A stretch of 64,000 nt of DNA from the NCBI GenBank assembly GCA_963989385.1, contig OZ022498.1, positions 7,199,501-7,263,500 of the forward strand, in the 5' to 3' direction. The position numbers and the translations under genes were made by a program. Source of the stretch: Ctena decussata (Eukaryota > Mollusca > Bivalvia > Lucinida > Lucinidae). Under the pieces are notes generated by a model, which ran no database searches, was not told the DNA's origin, and saw nothing but the letters and a program-made list of their open reading frames with translations. Shown piece after piece: positions 11,340-23,676 of the stretch (position 1 is its first letter; each line of letters starts with the position of its first letter).

Positions 11340-11388
11340 GTATGATTGTCTTAACACGTATCTCAGATCAATCACGGGAAATCAAAGA

Positions 11389-11555
11389 GCAGCGTAGCTC
11401 AGTAGGCTGCGCGCTGACCTGCTTACCCGAGTTCGCGAGCCGCTGGCGGCGGAAACCTGCCATTGCACACAGCCTTTCATGATCATCCTCCAATCGCCCT
11501 GTTATGACTGAAATACATTTGAAAAGGGCGTAAACCCGCATTCATTCACCAGTCT
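11389..11555 (+). mobile_element. tRNA-derived SINE, degenerate
   Basis: GCGTAGCTCAGTAGGCTGCG matches a tRNA A-box region; GAGTTCGCGAGCC is a weak B box. The 3' part (TGTTATGACTGAAATAC, then GGCGTAAACCC) resembles the tails at 16,690 and 20,300. Confidence 0.65.
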
Positions 11556-11651
11556 ACGGGAACTCAGCAAATACTAGCGGAAGATACAGTAAAATACTAA
11601 GTATTGGGATAAATGCGTCAGCACTAACAGTGCAGACCGAAAGCTGGGTTC

Positions 11652-11899
11652 GAGTTTATAAAACTTGAGAATTATCTCAAACTCAAAACTCAGGGAGAAG
11701 AACTCTATAAGCGTCAAGTTTTCGTTCTAATCCCAGGCCTGTATTGTATACTTTATATGTATGTATGTTACAATTTCTAAAATGAATGAAATATGTTTAA
11801 ACCAAACTCAAAATAAAGCAACTGATTGGCTGCTTCGGAAGCAGCCAATCAGTGTGCTTGGTTTTGAGTTTGAGAATGTACTCAAGTTTTATAACCTCG
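11652..11899. repeat. Foldback element
   Basis: GAGTTTATAAAACTTGAGAA at the left pairs with the AAGTTTTATAACCTCG end at the right; inner arms CAAACTCAAAA and TTTTGAGTTTG pair; the centre 11,821-11,853 is a perfect hairpin of ACTGATTGGCTGCTTC. The 136-codon frame across it is a shadow of this symmetry. Confidence 0.75.
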
Positions 11900-12505
11900 G
11901 GGCCAGGCTGCTTCTTAGGGGCGGTCTGATCAGGGTCTATACTGTTTGCCATTCCGGACATCTGCTCTTTTGGGTGGATTACTGCATTGTGGAACGAAAC
12001 TTTTCCATTTTATGGCAATTACCGTTAGTGTTTTCGGCATTCCAATTTTCAGAAATTTACAATATATTTTCGCCAGATATACCAAACGTCGCACATGAGA
12101 AGCTTTCTTTTTGTTTGTTCGTTTCCGAAAAGGAATCTGCCGAAAAAATGTTATACTTTGCAAATAGCTAGTAAAAGAATTCTTCATCAATTTCTAGTAA
12201 CAATGTACACACCAGAATATCCATTCGTAAAGATATTAGTAGAGTAACTGTCATTAGCTAAGTATTTGTAAACGTAAACCATTTCTTTCTTTCTTTTTTT
12301 TTTTTTACTTTTCTGTAAGGAACTGCTTTTCCTTCGAACTTTGAAGTCCTTTATTGTCATAGCAGTGTTTTCCTTTCTTTCTTTCTAAATATTTACCGAC
12401 TTGCAAACTAGAATTCGTTTGCAGGTGCGTAGTACCTGCAATTAAGAGCTCCGTAGGAGCTTTGAAAGAGCGGGAGCTCTATCGTAGAAGACTGGTAAGG
12501 CATAT

Positions 12506-12734
12506 GTGCCGCGACACGAGAAAACCAACAATGTGGTTGTGCGCCCAGCGCAGACTCTGATCAGTCTGGGTATCCGCCTGGTCCGCTCAGACTTTTCGCT
12601 TAAAGAGTAGCTAAGGGGCTAAGCTACCTCCATGCGGACAGCGAAGACTCTGATCAGACTGGGCGGATGTCCAGGCTGATCTGAGTCTGCGATGGGCGCA
12701 AAACCACTTTGTTGGTTTTCTCGTGTCGCGGCTC
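12506..12734. mobile_element. ~230-bp palindromic element, copy 1
   Basis: Ends GCCGCGACACGAGAAAACCA and TGGTTTTCTCGTGTCGCGGC are inverted. Inner blocks GCGCCCAGCGCAGACTCTGA and their reverse complement near 12,650-12,705 also pair, leaving a loop of about 50 bp (AAAGAGTAGCTAAGGGGCTA region). Short AT-rich flanks (ATAT both sides) may be a target duplication. It is the reference copy for about ten related ones. Confidence 0.88.
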
Positions 12735-14220
12735 ATATCTTTACCTTAAAATGCAATTGGTTCAATTGAATTTTTCCGTAACGCCACCAAAACGGAAGTT
12801 ATTAGAAGTAAATTAGACTGGTTTGAACTAGTAGATATCAACAAAACAATAAAAAATGGCGATCGTACAGTGTTCTGTCGCGACGTTACGTAATGACGTC
12901 AAACATCCCGTTTGAGAAAACAAGATGATATCAACATTAACCACGTCACTACATGGTCAGTACTTAAAATGCAAGGAGTGTTGGGTGCTATTTGAAGGAA
13001 ATACATGTAGAAAGCGCCGTAGGAACTGAAAAAAGTATGGTCCGTTCTCCGGGGGACAGTTTACTAAGGGCAAAGCTGTTCTCTGACAGATTCTCATCAG
13101 TTTGTCGGAGTTTGCAGCTGTTAAGTGGCAATAATTTTATTACGAATTTCATATCACAAACAAGCGTTGTGAAGTTGAATCCAGTATCGTACAATGAGTA
13201 GTCAGATCAGGGTCTGCACTTCGACAACGCAGTTTTGTCCGAAACTTAAGTTAACTTGGTTGCAGCCATACAGAGGTTTTTATCATGCCACCCGCGCATT
13301 ATAAAGAGTGATGTGCTCGTCTATAGGCAGTGTCTTTTTTCATATCAGAGAAAATGCAAAGTGAGACTCTGTTCTCAAAAAGTTATTAGACTGAAATAAT
13401 ATCATTAAATTTTGATATCGTTTGATGTTTGTATTGAGTTCTGAAAGGACCTCTGATAGTTGTAGTATAAATTTGCCTATAAAAGTGGTTAAAAGGGAAC
13501 TTTTGGTTTGCTCAAAATTTCCATTGAAATGTATTGAACTGCCTCTCATCGACATAAAAAATACTTCGCGATTACTTAGCACACAAACTTCATTTTTAGT
13601 GTCAAAAGAAAGATCTTATAACTTAACGTATAGTAAATAGGTAAAGTTGTGTAAAAAATTGCTTCCCTCCCCCCCCCCCACCCCCCCCCCCTCCCCCCTT
13701 TCCCTTCGTGCCTCAACAAGCCACTTGGAATGTACATGTATTCCATCGACATACACATCGCATGTGAACGCCATGTTGAAGCAAAAGGGTGCAGAGATTG
13801 TCTACAGCCAAAAAACTAAAAAGTGGGTTAGGTAAGAAATAAGACCTTTTGTGTCATAAGATAAGGCAAGGGCATTTTTATTTAAATACTGCTGCATGCC
13901 ATTCGCAGATGTAGTGATAACTTTATTTTAAGCGTATTAAAGAAAATAAAAATCAGTAAATACAAAGAGAGAGAGAGATATGTACTTTAGAAAATTACAT
14001 TTTCCCTTCTAGCCTATGAGCGAGAGTTCGTGTGCAAACGTATTTAGTTTTCAAAATCAACATTTAACACGTGAAACAGCTCATAGTGCATAAATCTACT
14101 TTATGAGGTCAAACTACTTTGAGATTTGCTTCCCAAGGAAGCTGCAGTAATTTGTCGAAAAAAAAAGGCAACTTTGCTTTGAAATTGTAAGAGGTCCTAT
14201 CTCGATCGAATCTTTTTCAG
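12735..14220. other. Intron sequence without a recognised gene
   Basis: Frames on both strands at 12,988-13,201 and 13,340-13,640 mirror each other and show no domain. A C-rich tract with few interruptions runs 13,667-13,700, and a GA repeat lies at 13,968-13,979. The polypyrimidine stretch at the end serves exon 14,221. Confidence 0.5.
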
Positions 14221-14292
14221 CCCAGTCCAATTTTCTACAAGTAACTGCTACCGATGATGACGACGGAGAAAGTATTACATACAGTATTACAG
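14221..14292 (+). CDS. Cadherin exon C, module 1 (calcium-motif micro-exon)
   Basis: A 72-bp exon, phase 1 to phase 1, with acceptor TTTTTCAG ending at 14220 and donor GTATAG at 14293. It encodes 24 residues: AQSNFLQVTATDDDDG and ESITYSIT. This is the second strand and the DxD calcium loop of the second EC repeat in the module. It differs from its counterpart at 55,203 by one amino acid but ten nucleotides, so its protein sequence is under strong constraint. Because 72 is divisible by three and both flanking introns are phase 1, skipping it would keep the frame but delete the calcium loop. Confidence 0.88.
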
Positions 14293-15625
14293 GTATAGAC
14301 ATTAACTCATTTATGCCTAGCGTCTCCTGTCCCATAAAAATAATATGGGCAAACAGTGCAGACCCAGCTCAGGCACCTCAGAATGTGGTGTCTAATCAGG
14401 GTATTCGCTGTTTGCATAAAGGTTGCAGCCATTTATATATAAAACGATCAAAACAAAATACACCAGAAAACCCAAATATGACAGATGAACTCATCCAATT
14501 TAAAAGAGTTCAAATGTCTCTAGGCATAACCACGCCGCGAGCAAGGTTCATACTGGCATAGTTTTCGGAACTGTTCGGACACTACATGCAACGAAGCACA
14601 CACGAATACATTTAGCTGCAGTCAATAAAACAACACAATCGGTGCCCCATTACACGATACCTGCGTTACCCGCTTACATTCACTGGACGTTTTTCAACGC
14701 TGTATGCTAGTTTGGAGGATTAAATAAGATATGACTGCAGCTGTAACTACGCTGAATTTAAAAGTAACCAATCCTCCTATTTTGCAAGCAGTTATTATAT
14801 ACTGCTCAAAATAAGAAAGGAATATTAAGACATTTAAGGCCGCAGAAGTAAGAAAAAAAAGTAAATGAAAATTAAACTGTTATAATTAATAAAACAAGTA
14901 TTCATTAAGGCCCTCAATATGAATATTGAAACGATTAAGCTTGTCAAGTGACCTAGAGTAAATTGGAAGCAGACAAGGGGTCGACACCCAAATTTCACAC
15001 GAATCCAGCGCAGCAATGACTAATAATTTTTATGCAGACTTTATTAAGACAGACGCCTAATGCCTCCGTTAACAAGATACAGATACTTTTTTCATGCGGT
15101 TTTATCAAAGGAGAAAATGATAGCCGTAAAAGATACCATTGTCTGGTGAATTGTCTCACGTATGATGACATTTGTAACAGCCCTACACCTTAAATAACGC
15201 AATAAAGCCTATCAAAGTGGTGTTTTCAGTTCGGAAAATTATGGAGAATTTTAATATTCACAGAACCTCAGGGTCCAAAAGAATTTTTTTCGCCGATGTG
15301 AAATTGAGGTGTTGACCCCATAGTCCTTTATGTGCTGCTCTAGGTCACATGACCTGCATTGACTGTTTCTGTTTTAGTTGAATATTGTTACTTGAATAAT
15401 GTTCTGTCAATATACATGTACAACAACAAACTAACCCAGCCATTATTATTACTTTTTGTACACGCTTCTATGTCATAATATCCCCTAGTTTTTGTGAGCA
15501 GTTTATATAGCACATTGTGTTAAAGTACGTACTTTGCATCCGCTATAATGCTTTAAAGCTGTTAATTGATCAAAGTAAGTGAAAGTAAACCTGTGCACTA
15601 GAGATCGATCTAAGTGGGATCATTG
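14293..15625. other. Intron sequence without a recognised gene
   Basis: The 82-codon frame beginning at 14,313 starts just after the donor of exon C and has no domain. AT-rich and otherwise unremarkable. Confidence 0.45.
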
Positions 15626-15859
15626 GAGCTGCGACACGAGAAAACCAACAAAGTGGTTGTGCGCCCAGCGCAGTCTCATATCAGCCTGGGCATCCGCCCA
15701 GTCTGATCAGAGTCTTCGCTGTCCGCATGGAGGTAGTTTAGATCCTCAGTTACTCTTTCAGCGCTTAGGGAAGAGTCTGATCAGACTGGGCTGACGCCAA
15801 GGCTGGATTGAATCTGTGCTGGGCGCACTACCAATTGTTGGTTTTCTCGTGTCGCGGCT
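15626..15859. mobile_element. ~230-bp palindromic element, copy 2
   Basis: Complete copy: left end GAGCTGCGACACGAGAAAAC, right end GTTTTCTCGTGTCGCGGCT; inner blocks CGCCCAGTCTGATCAGAGTC pair with GACTCTTCC...CTGATCAGACTGGG. Some mismatches in the outer stem. Confidence 0.87.
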
Positions 15860-16190
15860 GATTTGCATCCTTATTTCCCTTCTCATAGTTGCTTGCTATA
15901 AAGTAAGAGCCTACTTTGTAGGGAAAGAGCTTCTTTTCAGTACAGGGGAGCCAATCCTAACAGTTACATGTACGAGAAGGAATTCAAACACCAGGGAAAC
16001 ATACGCTTAACTGCTACAGATGACTGGTTCGAAAGGAAAACAAAGAAATATTCTTTTTGAATATATATAAACACACACATATTTGTTCGTCTTAATTAAT
16101 AATATTCTCAACTTGAACACATATTTGTTCACACAATAAATGCAAGAAATGACGAAAAAAATTAAATGGATTACCATCGTTTATTTCTAG

Positions 16191-16343
16191 GCAGTTCTCT
16201 ATTTGTGATTGATCCCTCAACGGGGTATATATCAACAAACGCCGATTTGGTCTACTCCGATGCAACGTCATATTCTCTCACGGTAACGGCAAGTGACGGT
16301 ACCAACTCTGCGCAAGCTACTGTCCAGATCACCGTCACAGAAG
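16191..16343 (+). CDS. Cadherin exon D, module 1 (EC repeat C-terminal half)
   Basis: A 153-bp exon, phase 1 to phase 1; acceptor TTTCTAG ends at 16190 and donor GTAAGA starts at 16344. About 51 residues complete the second EC repeat: GSSLFVIDPSTGYIST is the usual cadherin 'F.ID..TG.I' strand pair, followed by SLTVTASDGTNSAQATVQ and ending ITVTE. The position of LDRE reads ADLVYSDATSY, so that calcium glutamate is not obvious. The next exon continues with TNPVF, so this junction also lacks the DxND linker. The counterpart at 59,860 has identical length. Confidence 0.88.
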
Positions 16344-16411
16344 GTAAGAATTCCATTTCCAGCATAGTGAGAAAAACAGACACTGTATAACATCTGTTTA
16401 GTCAAAGTATA

Positions 16412-16523
16412 TACCCAGCAGGCACATGACGTCAGTACGACGTCGTACTGACGTCGATGCGACGTCATTACGTCGCATAGACGTCAGTACGACGCCATTT
16501 TAACGCCATGTGCCTGATGGGTA
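16412..16523. mobile_element. 112-bp palindromic MITE built from ACGTC units
   Basis: Ends TACCCAGCAGGCACATGACG and GGCGTT-side CATGTGCCTGATGGGTA are inverted; the interior alternates ACGTCAGTACGACGTC palindromes. It starts 68 bp downstream of exon 16,191-16,343. A related copy is at 32,085-32,213. Confidence 0.8.
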
Positions 16524-16617
16524 GACTCTGTCTGCGATCAGAACTACACAGGTTCCATGTCAAATGAATAGCTCAGATCAAACCGTTTACGCAAATACAA
16601 AGTATACCAAGTGTATT

Positions 16618-16975
16618 AATGAATGAATTGCGATTTTACGTCCTTTTCATCAGTATTTCAGTCATATCAGGACAATGGAAGGGACGGCCCGATATAGACT
16701 GAAATACTGTCTCAAAGAGCCGTTAAACCCAAAACAACCAACGATGGAAAGGCGATTAGACCGTTTACGCAAACACAAACACAGTATACAAAGTGTATTA
16801 ATAAATAAATTATGATTTTACGCCCCTCTCATCATTATTTCATTCATATCAGGACGATGAATCCCGAGTTTACAAGGGAACCCCGTTAACGGGTGAATGG
16901 ATTTTCGCCTCCAGCGGGAATCTAACCCGGGACCGCTTCATCAGCCAGTATACCAAGACCAGTTTTGGAAGAAGC
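16618..16975 (-). mobile_element. Two SINE fragments in tandem
   Basis: 16,618-16,745 and 16,793-16,975 share AAATTATGATTTTACG(C/T)CC and TCATATCAGGAC segments. The second carries a minus-strand B-box-like GGGTTAGATTCCC (seen as GGGAATCTAACCCGGGA). Both appear degenerate. Confidence 0.6.
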
Positions 16976-17107
16976 AAGGACTGACATGAATATTAGGTGT
17001 TAGCGCATCCTGAAAGTATCATTCCTCTTATACTGTAAAAAAAACTAAAATAATCGCCGTAATTACCCTTTAAAAGAGAACAATATGCATTTGAACCTCA
17101 ACACTAT

Positions 17108-17320
17108 ATAACCAAGAAAGTTGTTGTGCGCCCAGTGCAGACTCAGATAAGCTTATGCATCAGCCCAGTCTGATCACACTCTACGCTAGGCGCTTAAAGG
17201 GTAGTTAAGTGTCTAAACTGCCTTCATGCGGACAGCGGAGACTCTGATCAGACTGGGCGGATGCCCAGGCTGATCTGAGTCTGCGCTGAGCGCACAACCA
17301 CTTTGTTGTTTTTGCTCATT
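17108..17320. mobile_element. Palindromic element, copy 3 (outer ends eroded)
   Basis: GTGCGCCCAGTGCAGACTCA and GAGTCTGCGCTGAGCGCAC are the paired inner arms; the GCCGCGACACG ends are missing. The middle (GGCGCTTAAAGGGTAGTTAA) matches the loop of the other copies. Confidence 0.82.
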
Positions 17321-17613
17321 TGCAATGCTGTACTGCGTCTGAAAGATGCAGATAGAATGGCAAACAGTTAAGACACTGATTAGACTGAATAGATTTTGCT
17401 GCTTCAGGGAGAGGAATTGTTGCAAACATGTATACACATTTGAAAAAACACATTCAAGGTAGCAAGGTTGCACGATTTCTTGTATGTGTTTCTTCAAATT
17501 TTGGATGCCACACCGAGTTCTATCATTTAAAACTAACTTCAAAGAGCCTTCCATGGTCATTATTTAAACAATATGACGGAATGATTTAGTTAATGCAAAA
17601 CAAGGTATATTCT

Positions 17614-17836
17614 GGGGCCGTATTCATAAAGCCACTTAAGTCGTTGCTATGCGGTTGCTAAGGCTAAATATCTATACAGGAGATTCCCTACAACTATGAA
17701 ATTTGGTCTGGAGGAACAGTCTTTGTAAGACTGTTCCTCCAGAGCAAATTTCCTAGTTGTAGGGAATCTCCTTCAAAGAAATTTAGCCTTAGCAACAGCA
17801 TAGCAACCACTTAAGTCGTTTTATGAATATGGCCCC
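17614..17836. mobile_element. 223-bp foldback MITE, copy 1
   Basis: Starts GGGGCCGTATTCATAAAGCC and ends with an inverted TTTATGAATATGGCCCC. A central hairpin uses CTGGAGGAACAGTCTT. The copy at 42,779-43,001 has exactly the same length and near-identical sequence. Confidence 0.88.
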
Positions 17837-18699
17837 TGGTGATTAAAGTGTTAAGACAAAACGTCAGAATATAATTCTCGCAAAAGAAAATCTAGTATAT
17901 TTAGTTGCTTGTTTTCATAGCAATAGTATTTATAAAGGTATTGTGACAATGCAAAGATGTTATTTATCTTACATTTGTATTGAAATAAGCATACATGTAT
18001 ATGAAAGGAAGACGCCTTATTTCCGTAGGTTAAGGTGGTGTTTCGTTGTAAATATAAAAATCTAAATACAACTATAGAATATTAACGTATCTTTCGGAAT
18101 GGTAGCAAATTTCTTATTTTGATTGTTCTCTACAGCTTATGATACCAAAAAAAGAGTGACATGCTGATTGAAAAGCGTTTTATAAGTAAAAACTCAAGGA
18201 TGATGAGCAGCGCAAATATTCTGAAAACAAATAATATCGATAGTAAAAATGCATTTAGTCTGAATGCACATAAATACTTTGAGACTTTCGTCCTAGCATT
18301 TATTGGTACAAGTGTGTCTCATATTGTAAGGAAGAACAGACGAGAAGAGTAGCTTATTCTCAAAAGTTCGACCTTGTATAAGTGCATATTTACTGGATGT
18401 CAGCTATATCATCCATGCAGTTTAAAAGCTACAGGCGTATGAGCTAGGCTGATGTGTAAGATAGAGGTATCTTCAGAACAAAATACATTTTAATAACAAA
18501 AGTAATATTCTAAAAAAATTCCGCAGCATATTACATTTTAATTTTTTCTTTTATTGCCCCATTTTAACAGCAACAGGTTTGGCGTTATGTGATTTTGAAC
18601 CGTGAAAAAGAACAAGAAGAAGATATTTGCTAAGCTTTAGGAAAATTATGTTGTGTTTTGAGCAGAAATTCCCTTTTCAGCTCGCCTGTACGAATGTAC
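17837..18699. other. Intron sequence, nothing recognised
   Basis: AT-rich; a 63-codon frame at 18,161 has no domain. No splice-bounded cadherin exon found. Confidence 0.45.
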
Positions 18700-18714
18700 A
18701 CGAAGAGCTATTGC

Positions 18715-19092
18715 ACTACACCCGGCGTCTGCGTCAGCCGCGGCGTCGGCGGCGGCGTCGGCGTTTGCAAAATGTTAAAGTTTTACGTTTAAGTTTTTTA
18801 GTTGATGGGCAAGGCGCTGTCAGGCGAGCTATCCTGTTCCACTGACAGGTCTTGATATATTCTCCACATAGGAGCGGCGGTAGACTAGTGTAGTAGATAA
18901 CATACTGGGCTACCAATCCAGGGATCGCAAGATCGATCCCTCGCTTCTTCGGTCTATTTGAGGTACCGCCCTCAAGAAGTACATAACGTTACACGATTTG
19001 ACTCCAGTTCATAAAGGACACGCACGGTAAACAGTATAAACAGCTCTCTCCTAAATAGGTGGTTATTAAGCACCCCTGATTGAAAACAACAG
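18715..19092 (+). mobile_element. SINE-like repeat with CG-rich leader
   Basis: A CGGCGTCGGCGGCGGCGTCG tract is followed at 18,868 by a tRNA-like stretch (GCGGCGGTAGACTAGTGTAG, then ATCGATCCCTCG as B box). The tail TAAAGGACACGCACGGTAAAC and AACAGCTCTCTCC recurs at 60,322-60,410, showing a dispersed family. Confidence 0.55.
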
Positions 19093-19403
19093 CAACAGAT
19101 ATTTATACTAATTTTATATTTCAAATACAAAATAAATCCAAAAGAAAATTAAACAGCCATACGGGTTCACCATATTGCCAAAAAATCACTGGCTATCCGA
19201 CATAAGAACACATAATATCGAGGAGAGGAATCACAACAGAGTACCGACTTTGAACGATAAGTACTTGATTATTGGAGGTCCCAACTTTCAAATGAATATA
19301 TGTTTAATTTACATTGAAGTTTATACAACGTTTACCACTGAGCTTGAAGGTAAATCTATTAGTCCTTAATATGGAAATCAAAAAGTCGCTTAAAAATCGA
19401 TAC

Positions 19404-22400
19404 GGCTGCACCCCGAGAGGGACAAAGGTTTCTTAGTCTCATTTGAAAGCTTAGAATGTGCAGATTTCGATTCTGTTTGTCTTCCGCTTGTACATGTGTC
19501 CGTTTGCATTTTAGACAACTTGGAACAGACCCACCGTCTTGCCAGAATAAGCGAGTTTGTCAACCATAAAATTGACACTATACCAGGGCAGATATATGAA
19601 AACATTGAACATTTATTTGATAAAAGCATGAAGTTTGGCACAGTGATAGACAAAGCTATTGTAAGCATTTTAAATGTGTATACAAAGCTAGAAAAGTTTG
19701 TTTATGGCGGCCATCTTGAATTTCAAAATGGCGGCCACTGAAAATGCATTTTATGGCAAACACAACTAAAGATTATCCAAAATGTTAGCTTTATTTTTCT
19801 ATACATGTTTATATTAGCTTTCAGCATGGTGTACTTAATTCTGTTTGCTATTTCAGCATTTGTGATCTATCTATGCTACTGGGCGTAGACATGACACTGA
19901 TCAATACTCATCAGTTTTATAGGTATAGATGGTAGTGAATGTCTTTGTCGCTCCACATGGTGGACAAAACTTAAAAAGAAAACACCGTTTTGCAATTACA
20001 TTGTTTCTACGGTAAAGAACACTTGTTTACAGGATAGTAACAAAAATCGTTTAAGTTGTTTCATTCTATTTGTATAAGATATATCACATGCCTAGGTATA
20101 TTACATGCCCACAAATTTTAAGGGTTGGTCGGGTCGGGCGATGGAGCTGGGTAAATTTCAATGCCGGTATGTCCTATAAATTTGGATTACTGCAGGACGA
20201 TGGCCTACTGTGCTTCCAGTTGGTGCAGGTGGGGGTTTTGCATATATTTTCTCTCGTCCATCATCTCTTTTCTTTCTCCCTTTCTTTTTAGAGGCAGTTC
20301 AATATAGACTGAAATACTGTCTCAAAGAGTCTTTAAACCAAAACAAACCAACCAACTAACCGAGTCATGAGAGGCAGAAAACATTATTCAGTCCTGTTAT
20401 ATATTGCATTTATTTTAATACATAAAGCAATAAAATGTTTTTAAAAGCAAAAGCAATCATATAAAATGTGTACCGTAGATAACAACGACACAAATACAAT
20501 TAAACAACCAGAATCTTAATAACTTGTAATTTAAAGTTTATAGTTTAGACTCTCATTGAGCATATACTATCATGCATTTTCAAATCAAACCTTATCGGCA
20601 GAACAGATTGACACCTTTTAAATGAGAGTTATGTAGCGCTTGAAAATCAGCTGAATCGAGAATGAAATTTATTTTGTAAGAATTCATACAAATTCATACA
20701 AATTCGACGAATGACTGTTAGACACTGATGAAAGTTCAAATTGTCGATAGTGTTTCTTCATTGTGATCATACTTAATCTTAAGTAGCCCAACACAGACGT
20801 CACTTTATCGAGCTACGAATTTTATATGTCTTCAAATTATAATAGGAGTTAGATGGATTTTAAATGGAAGTCTAGCAGTAACGTTGAGTAACATAGTTGT
20901 AGTCAATACATAATTTAATTTAGCTTCAATGGTCCCAGGATAAAATGTGTAAAATTATGTGTAAAGGGTCATTTGCGGCCCACAATCTACCTTTCAGTGC
21001 TTCATTATATACTTAAGATTGGTTGGTTGTCGTCCGTATATATACTAAAGAACTCAAATTCAAATACATGTATTATAATTAGATCTTGAATAATTCAAAC
21101 ATCTTAACAAGACACATGGGGGTCTTTAAAGATGAAGTAGTTTGCTCTTACTCCTTTACAAATGTACCACTATAGCAGCAATACTAAAACAAGCATTTAA
21201 AACAAACATTTAAATCAGATTCAGCAAGTATATATATTGGTGCGCATTTAACTGTAGTAAAACGTTTACCTTCTGAGCTGTAATCAACGTTACCTGTTTG
21301 TATAGCCCTCGACATTAATATAGCAGCATATAATTGACATTAACCCAGCCAATAGCAAATCTTTTAGATTTGAGGCCTTAAACTTTGAAGCTTAGAACAA
21401 AACTTAGAGTTTCCCATAATCCATCTGTTCCCAAGCTCTATTTATCACCATCATATTACCATGTTTTTCCTGACCAGCTTATTTTCATGCCTTTTGCTTA
21501 TTCCGTTATGCTTTTGGCAGTGCATAAACTTTTATGAAAGACTGATAACATTCAAACAACTTTCAATACATATATTGCTTTATTATTTGTTTTGATACAG
21601 CCAAAATGTTGTATCATCTTTATTTGTTATGTTTGGCAAAGGATGGTGTTGATAAACGGTAGGACTTTATAAATAATTCACCCTAAAATGATTGCAACAA
21701 AATAGGCTGTTTAAGGTGAGATGATAAAAATAACGTTTTGTATTAATCCCTGATAAGTAAAATTATAAATTACCTATACTATTTGTTTAAGGCTTACTCA
21801 AAATGCCATATTACTACACATTTGGTGGGATGTATCAGTGAATTGCTCGACAAAATGGTTATAAACGTTACCCGTTGTGTTTTGCTGCCTTTTCTTCTCT
21901 TATCATGCTGCAAAACATTATAGGAGAAATAGACAAATTAGCTTGGCCAATAATAAAGCCCTCATCGTCATTGTCCTAAATTAATATTTCTCTCCTTTTT
22001 CGTTTGCAAATACACATTGATTGAACCATTTAAACTAATCCTACTACTGATACTTCAACTTGAAAAAAAAAATAATTAAAAAAACCTTTGTCAATAAAAG
22101 AACATAAGGTTTCATGCTTTAACAACTCTTTAAAGTCTGTTGAAAAGTATTTGTTACACGAGAAAAAGCAAAAGTAGTATTACGGGAGTTAAGACAATCA
22201 TAAAGGGAAATATTTCTCGAGCCCAGCTCTAGCTTGCTGCATAGCAAATTACTCATCTCCTCGCATCACTAGTACAGTAGTTTCAATTTCATGTTTCTAA
22301 TGTTATACTCCAAAAGTCCTGCTTAACTGAGACATCATCGTTAGGAACATAAATAGACAATTCAATATAATCTTTGACATAATGTAATTATTTCCCGATT

Positions 22401-23676
22401 TTATCTTAAAAGTTCAGTTTAGCAAGAAAATTTTCCTTCGTAACGTAGACTGTCCCTATAATCTTAACAAAAACAAACGTGCTCAACAAGAAAATGTTAA
22501 ACTAACATTCAGTCAAAAAGAAAAAAAAACAGTTTTATTGTCAGTTCGCATTTCTCTTTTCAATAATATTTCTCTTTGCATGCTCTTAAAATCCATATTA
22601 TTTTAATAAACACTATAACAATTTGTACATGTATTGTAGATTACCAGTGAAACTAGGCATTTCTACATGAAAAATTCATGCACAATGCTGATGAAGCAGT
22701 TTCCTTACTAGACCAACGGCTTACTGTTTGTCATTTGATTTGATTCATACATGAAAAATGCTGACCTACAACTACAGTGACTTTATGTAATGTATTTGGT
22801 TTGTTTTAAGACTTATGTAATGTCTTTGGTTTGTTTTAAGACTAACTAGCAAGTGTCTAGTGCCAAAAGAAAGACAGCAAGTATGCTGAGTTGGGAAAGT
22901 ACAACAGTAAATTTGTTGATTTATACAGCAAGAATCTAGAATACTACAACAAAACTGATTGTGTTCAGAATTTGTCAGAGTTGCAATCAGTAAAAGATTG
23001 GATTATTCTAATTTGTCACGTATAAAACATACACACAGTGACACCGTAAACCTAAATTGTAAAAGTGTCAAAAAGTCTTAAGCAACCACAGTTAATAAAA
23101 TTGGTCAGAATATAATATGAGAGGTTTTGAAAATATTTGGGAATGTTGATTAGTTTACTAAAATGGAATAATATGAAACATTGTTATTTGCGTGACCTCC
23201 ATTACAAAAGAAATCAAGCAGATTGTTATTTTTCCAATTCCTTAAGAAAACGCAATGGGCAAATGCTAGCAGGAAACATAACAAACTGATTTAGCGGCTA
23301 TACCTTAATAGTATGGAAATATTCACAAGTAACATATGTAATTTACAGGCACCAGTCAGAGGGTTAACAGATGTTAGTCAACGCCATTTTGACAGGACTT
23401 TCTGCAAATACTACTTACTAGAGCTCCACTTTAGAGAAGGGAATCTGTTACCAGCTCTATACATACATGAAATGGGCTCTGATCAGTATTTACAACATGT
23501 AGATATTGGCATTTTAGTTATATTGACAACAAAAAGGTGAGGGAGGTACCTTTACAAAAACGTGTTTAAAACCCAAACGGACACCTCCACAAGTGGAAGA
23601 CAAGCTGATTCTGAAAGCTTACATTCATACCTTTAAAATGATACCATAAAACCTTTGTCCCTTCTGGGGTGCAGCC
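19404..23676. mobile_element. 4.3-kb element with ~115-bp terminal inverted repeats
   Basis: 19,404-19,518 (GGCTGCACCCCGAGAGGGAC, then AAAGCTTAGAATG, GTCTTCCGCTTGTACATG) matches the reverse complement of 23,562-23,676 with substitutions. The interior is AT-rich. An 81-codon frame at 19,496 and a 75-codon frame at 23,313 have no known domain, and no transposase is seen. A SINE-like segment at 20,100-20,365 (ending AGACTGAAATACTGTCTCAA) is inserted inside. It lies wholly in the intron before exon 24,293. Confidence 0.6.
20100..20365 (+). mobile_element. SINE-like fragment with CAAA-rich tail
   Basis: Ends AGACTGAAATACTGTCTCAA, then TTTAAACCAAAACAAACC, the same tail as at 16,690-16,740. The head is not clearly tRNA-like. 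Confidence 0.5.

Noticed and set aside
11761..12190. 136-codon + frame and 86-codon minus frame
   Set aside because: They overlap a foldback element and each other, without a domain or splice context.
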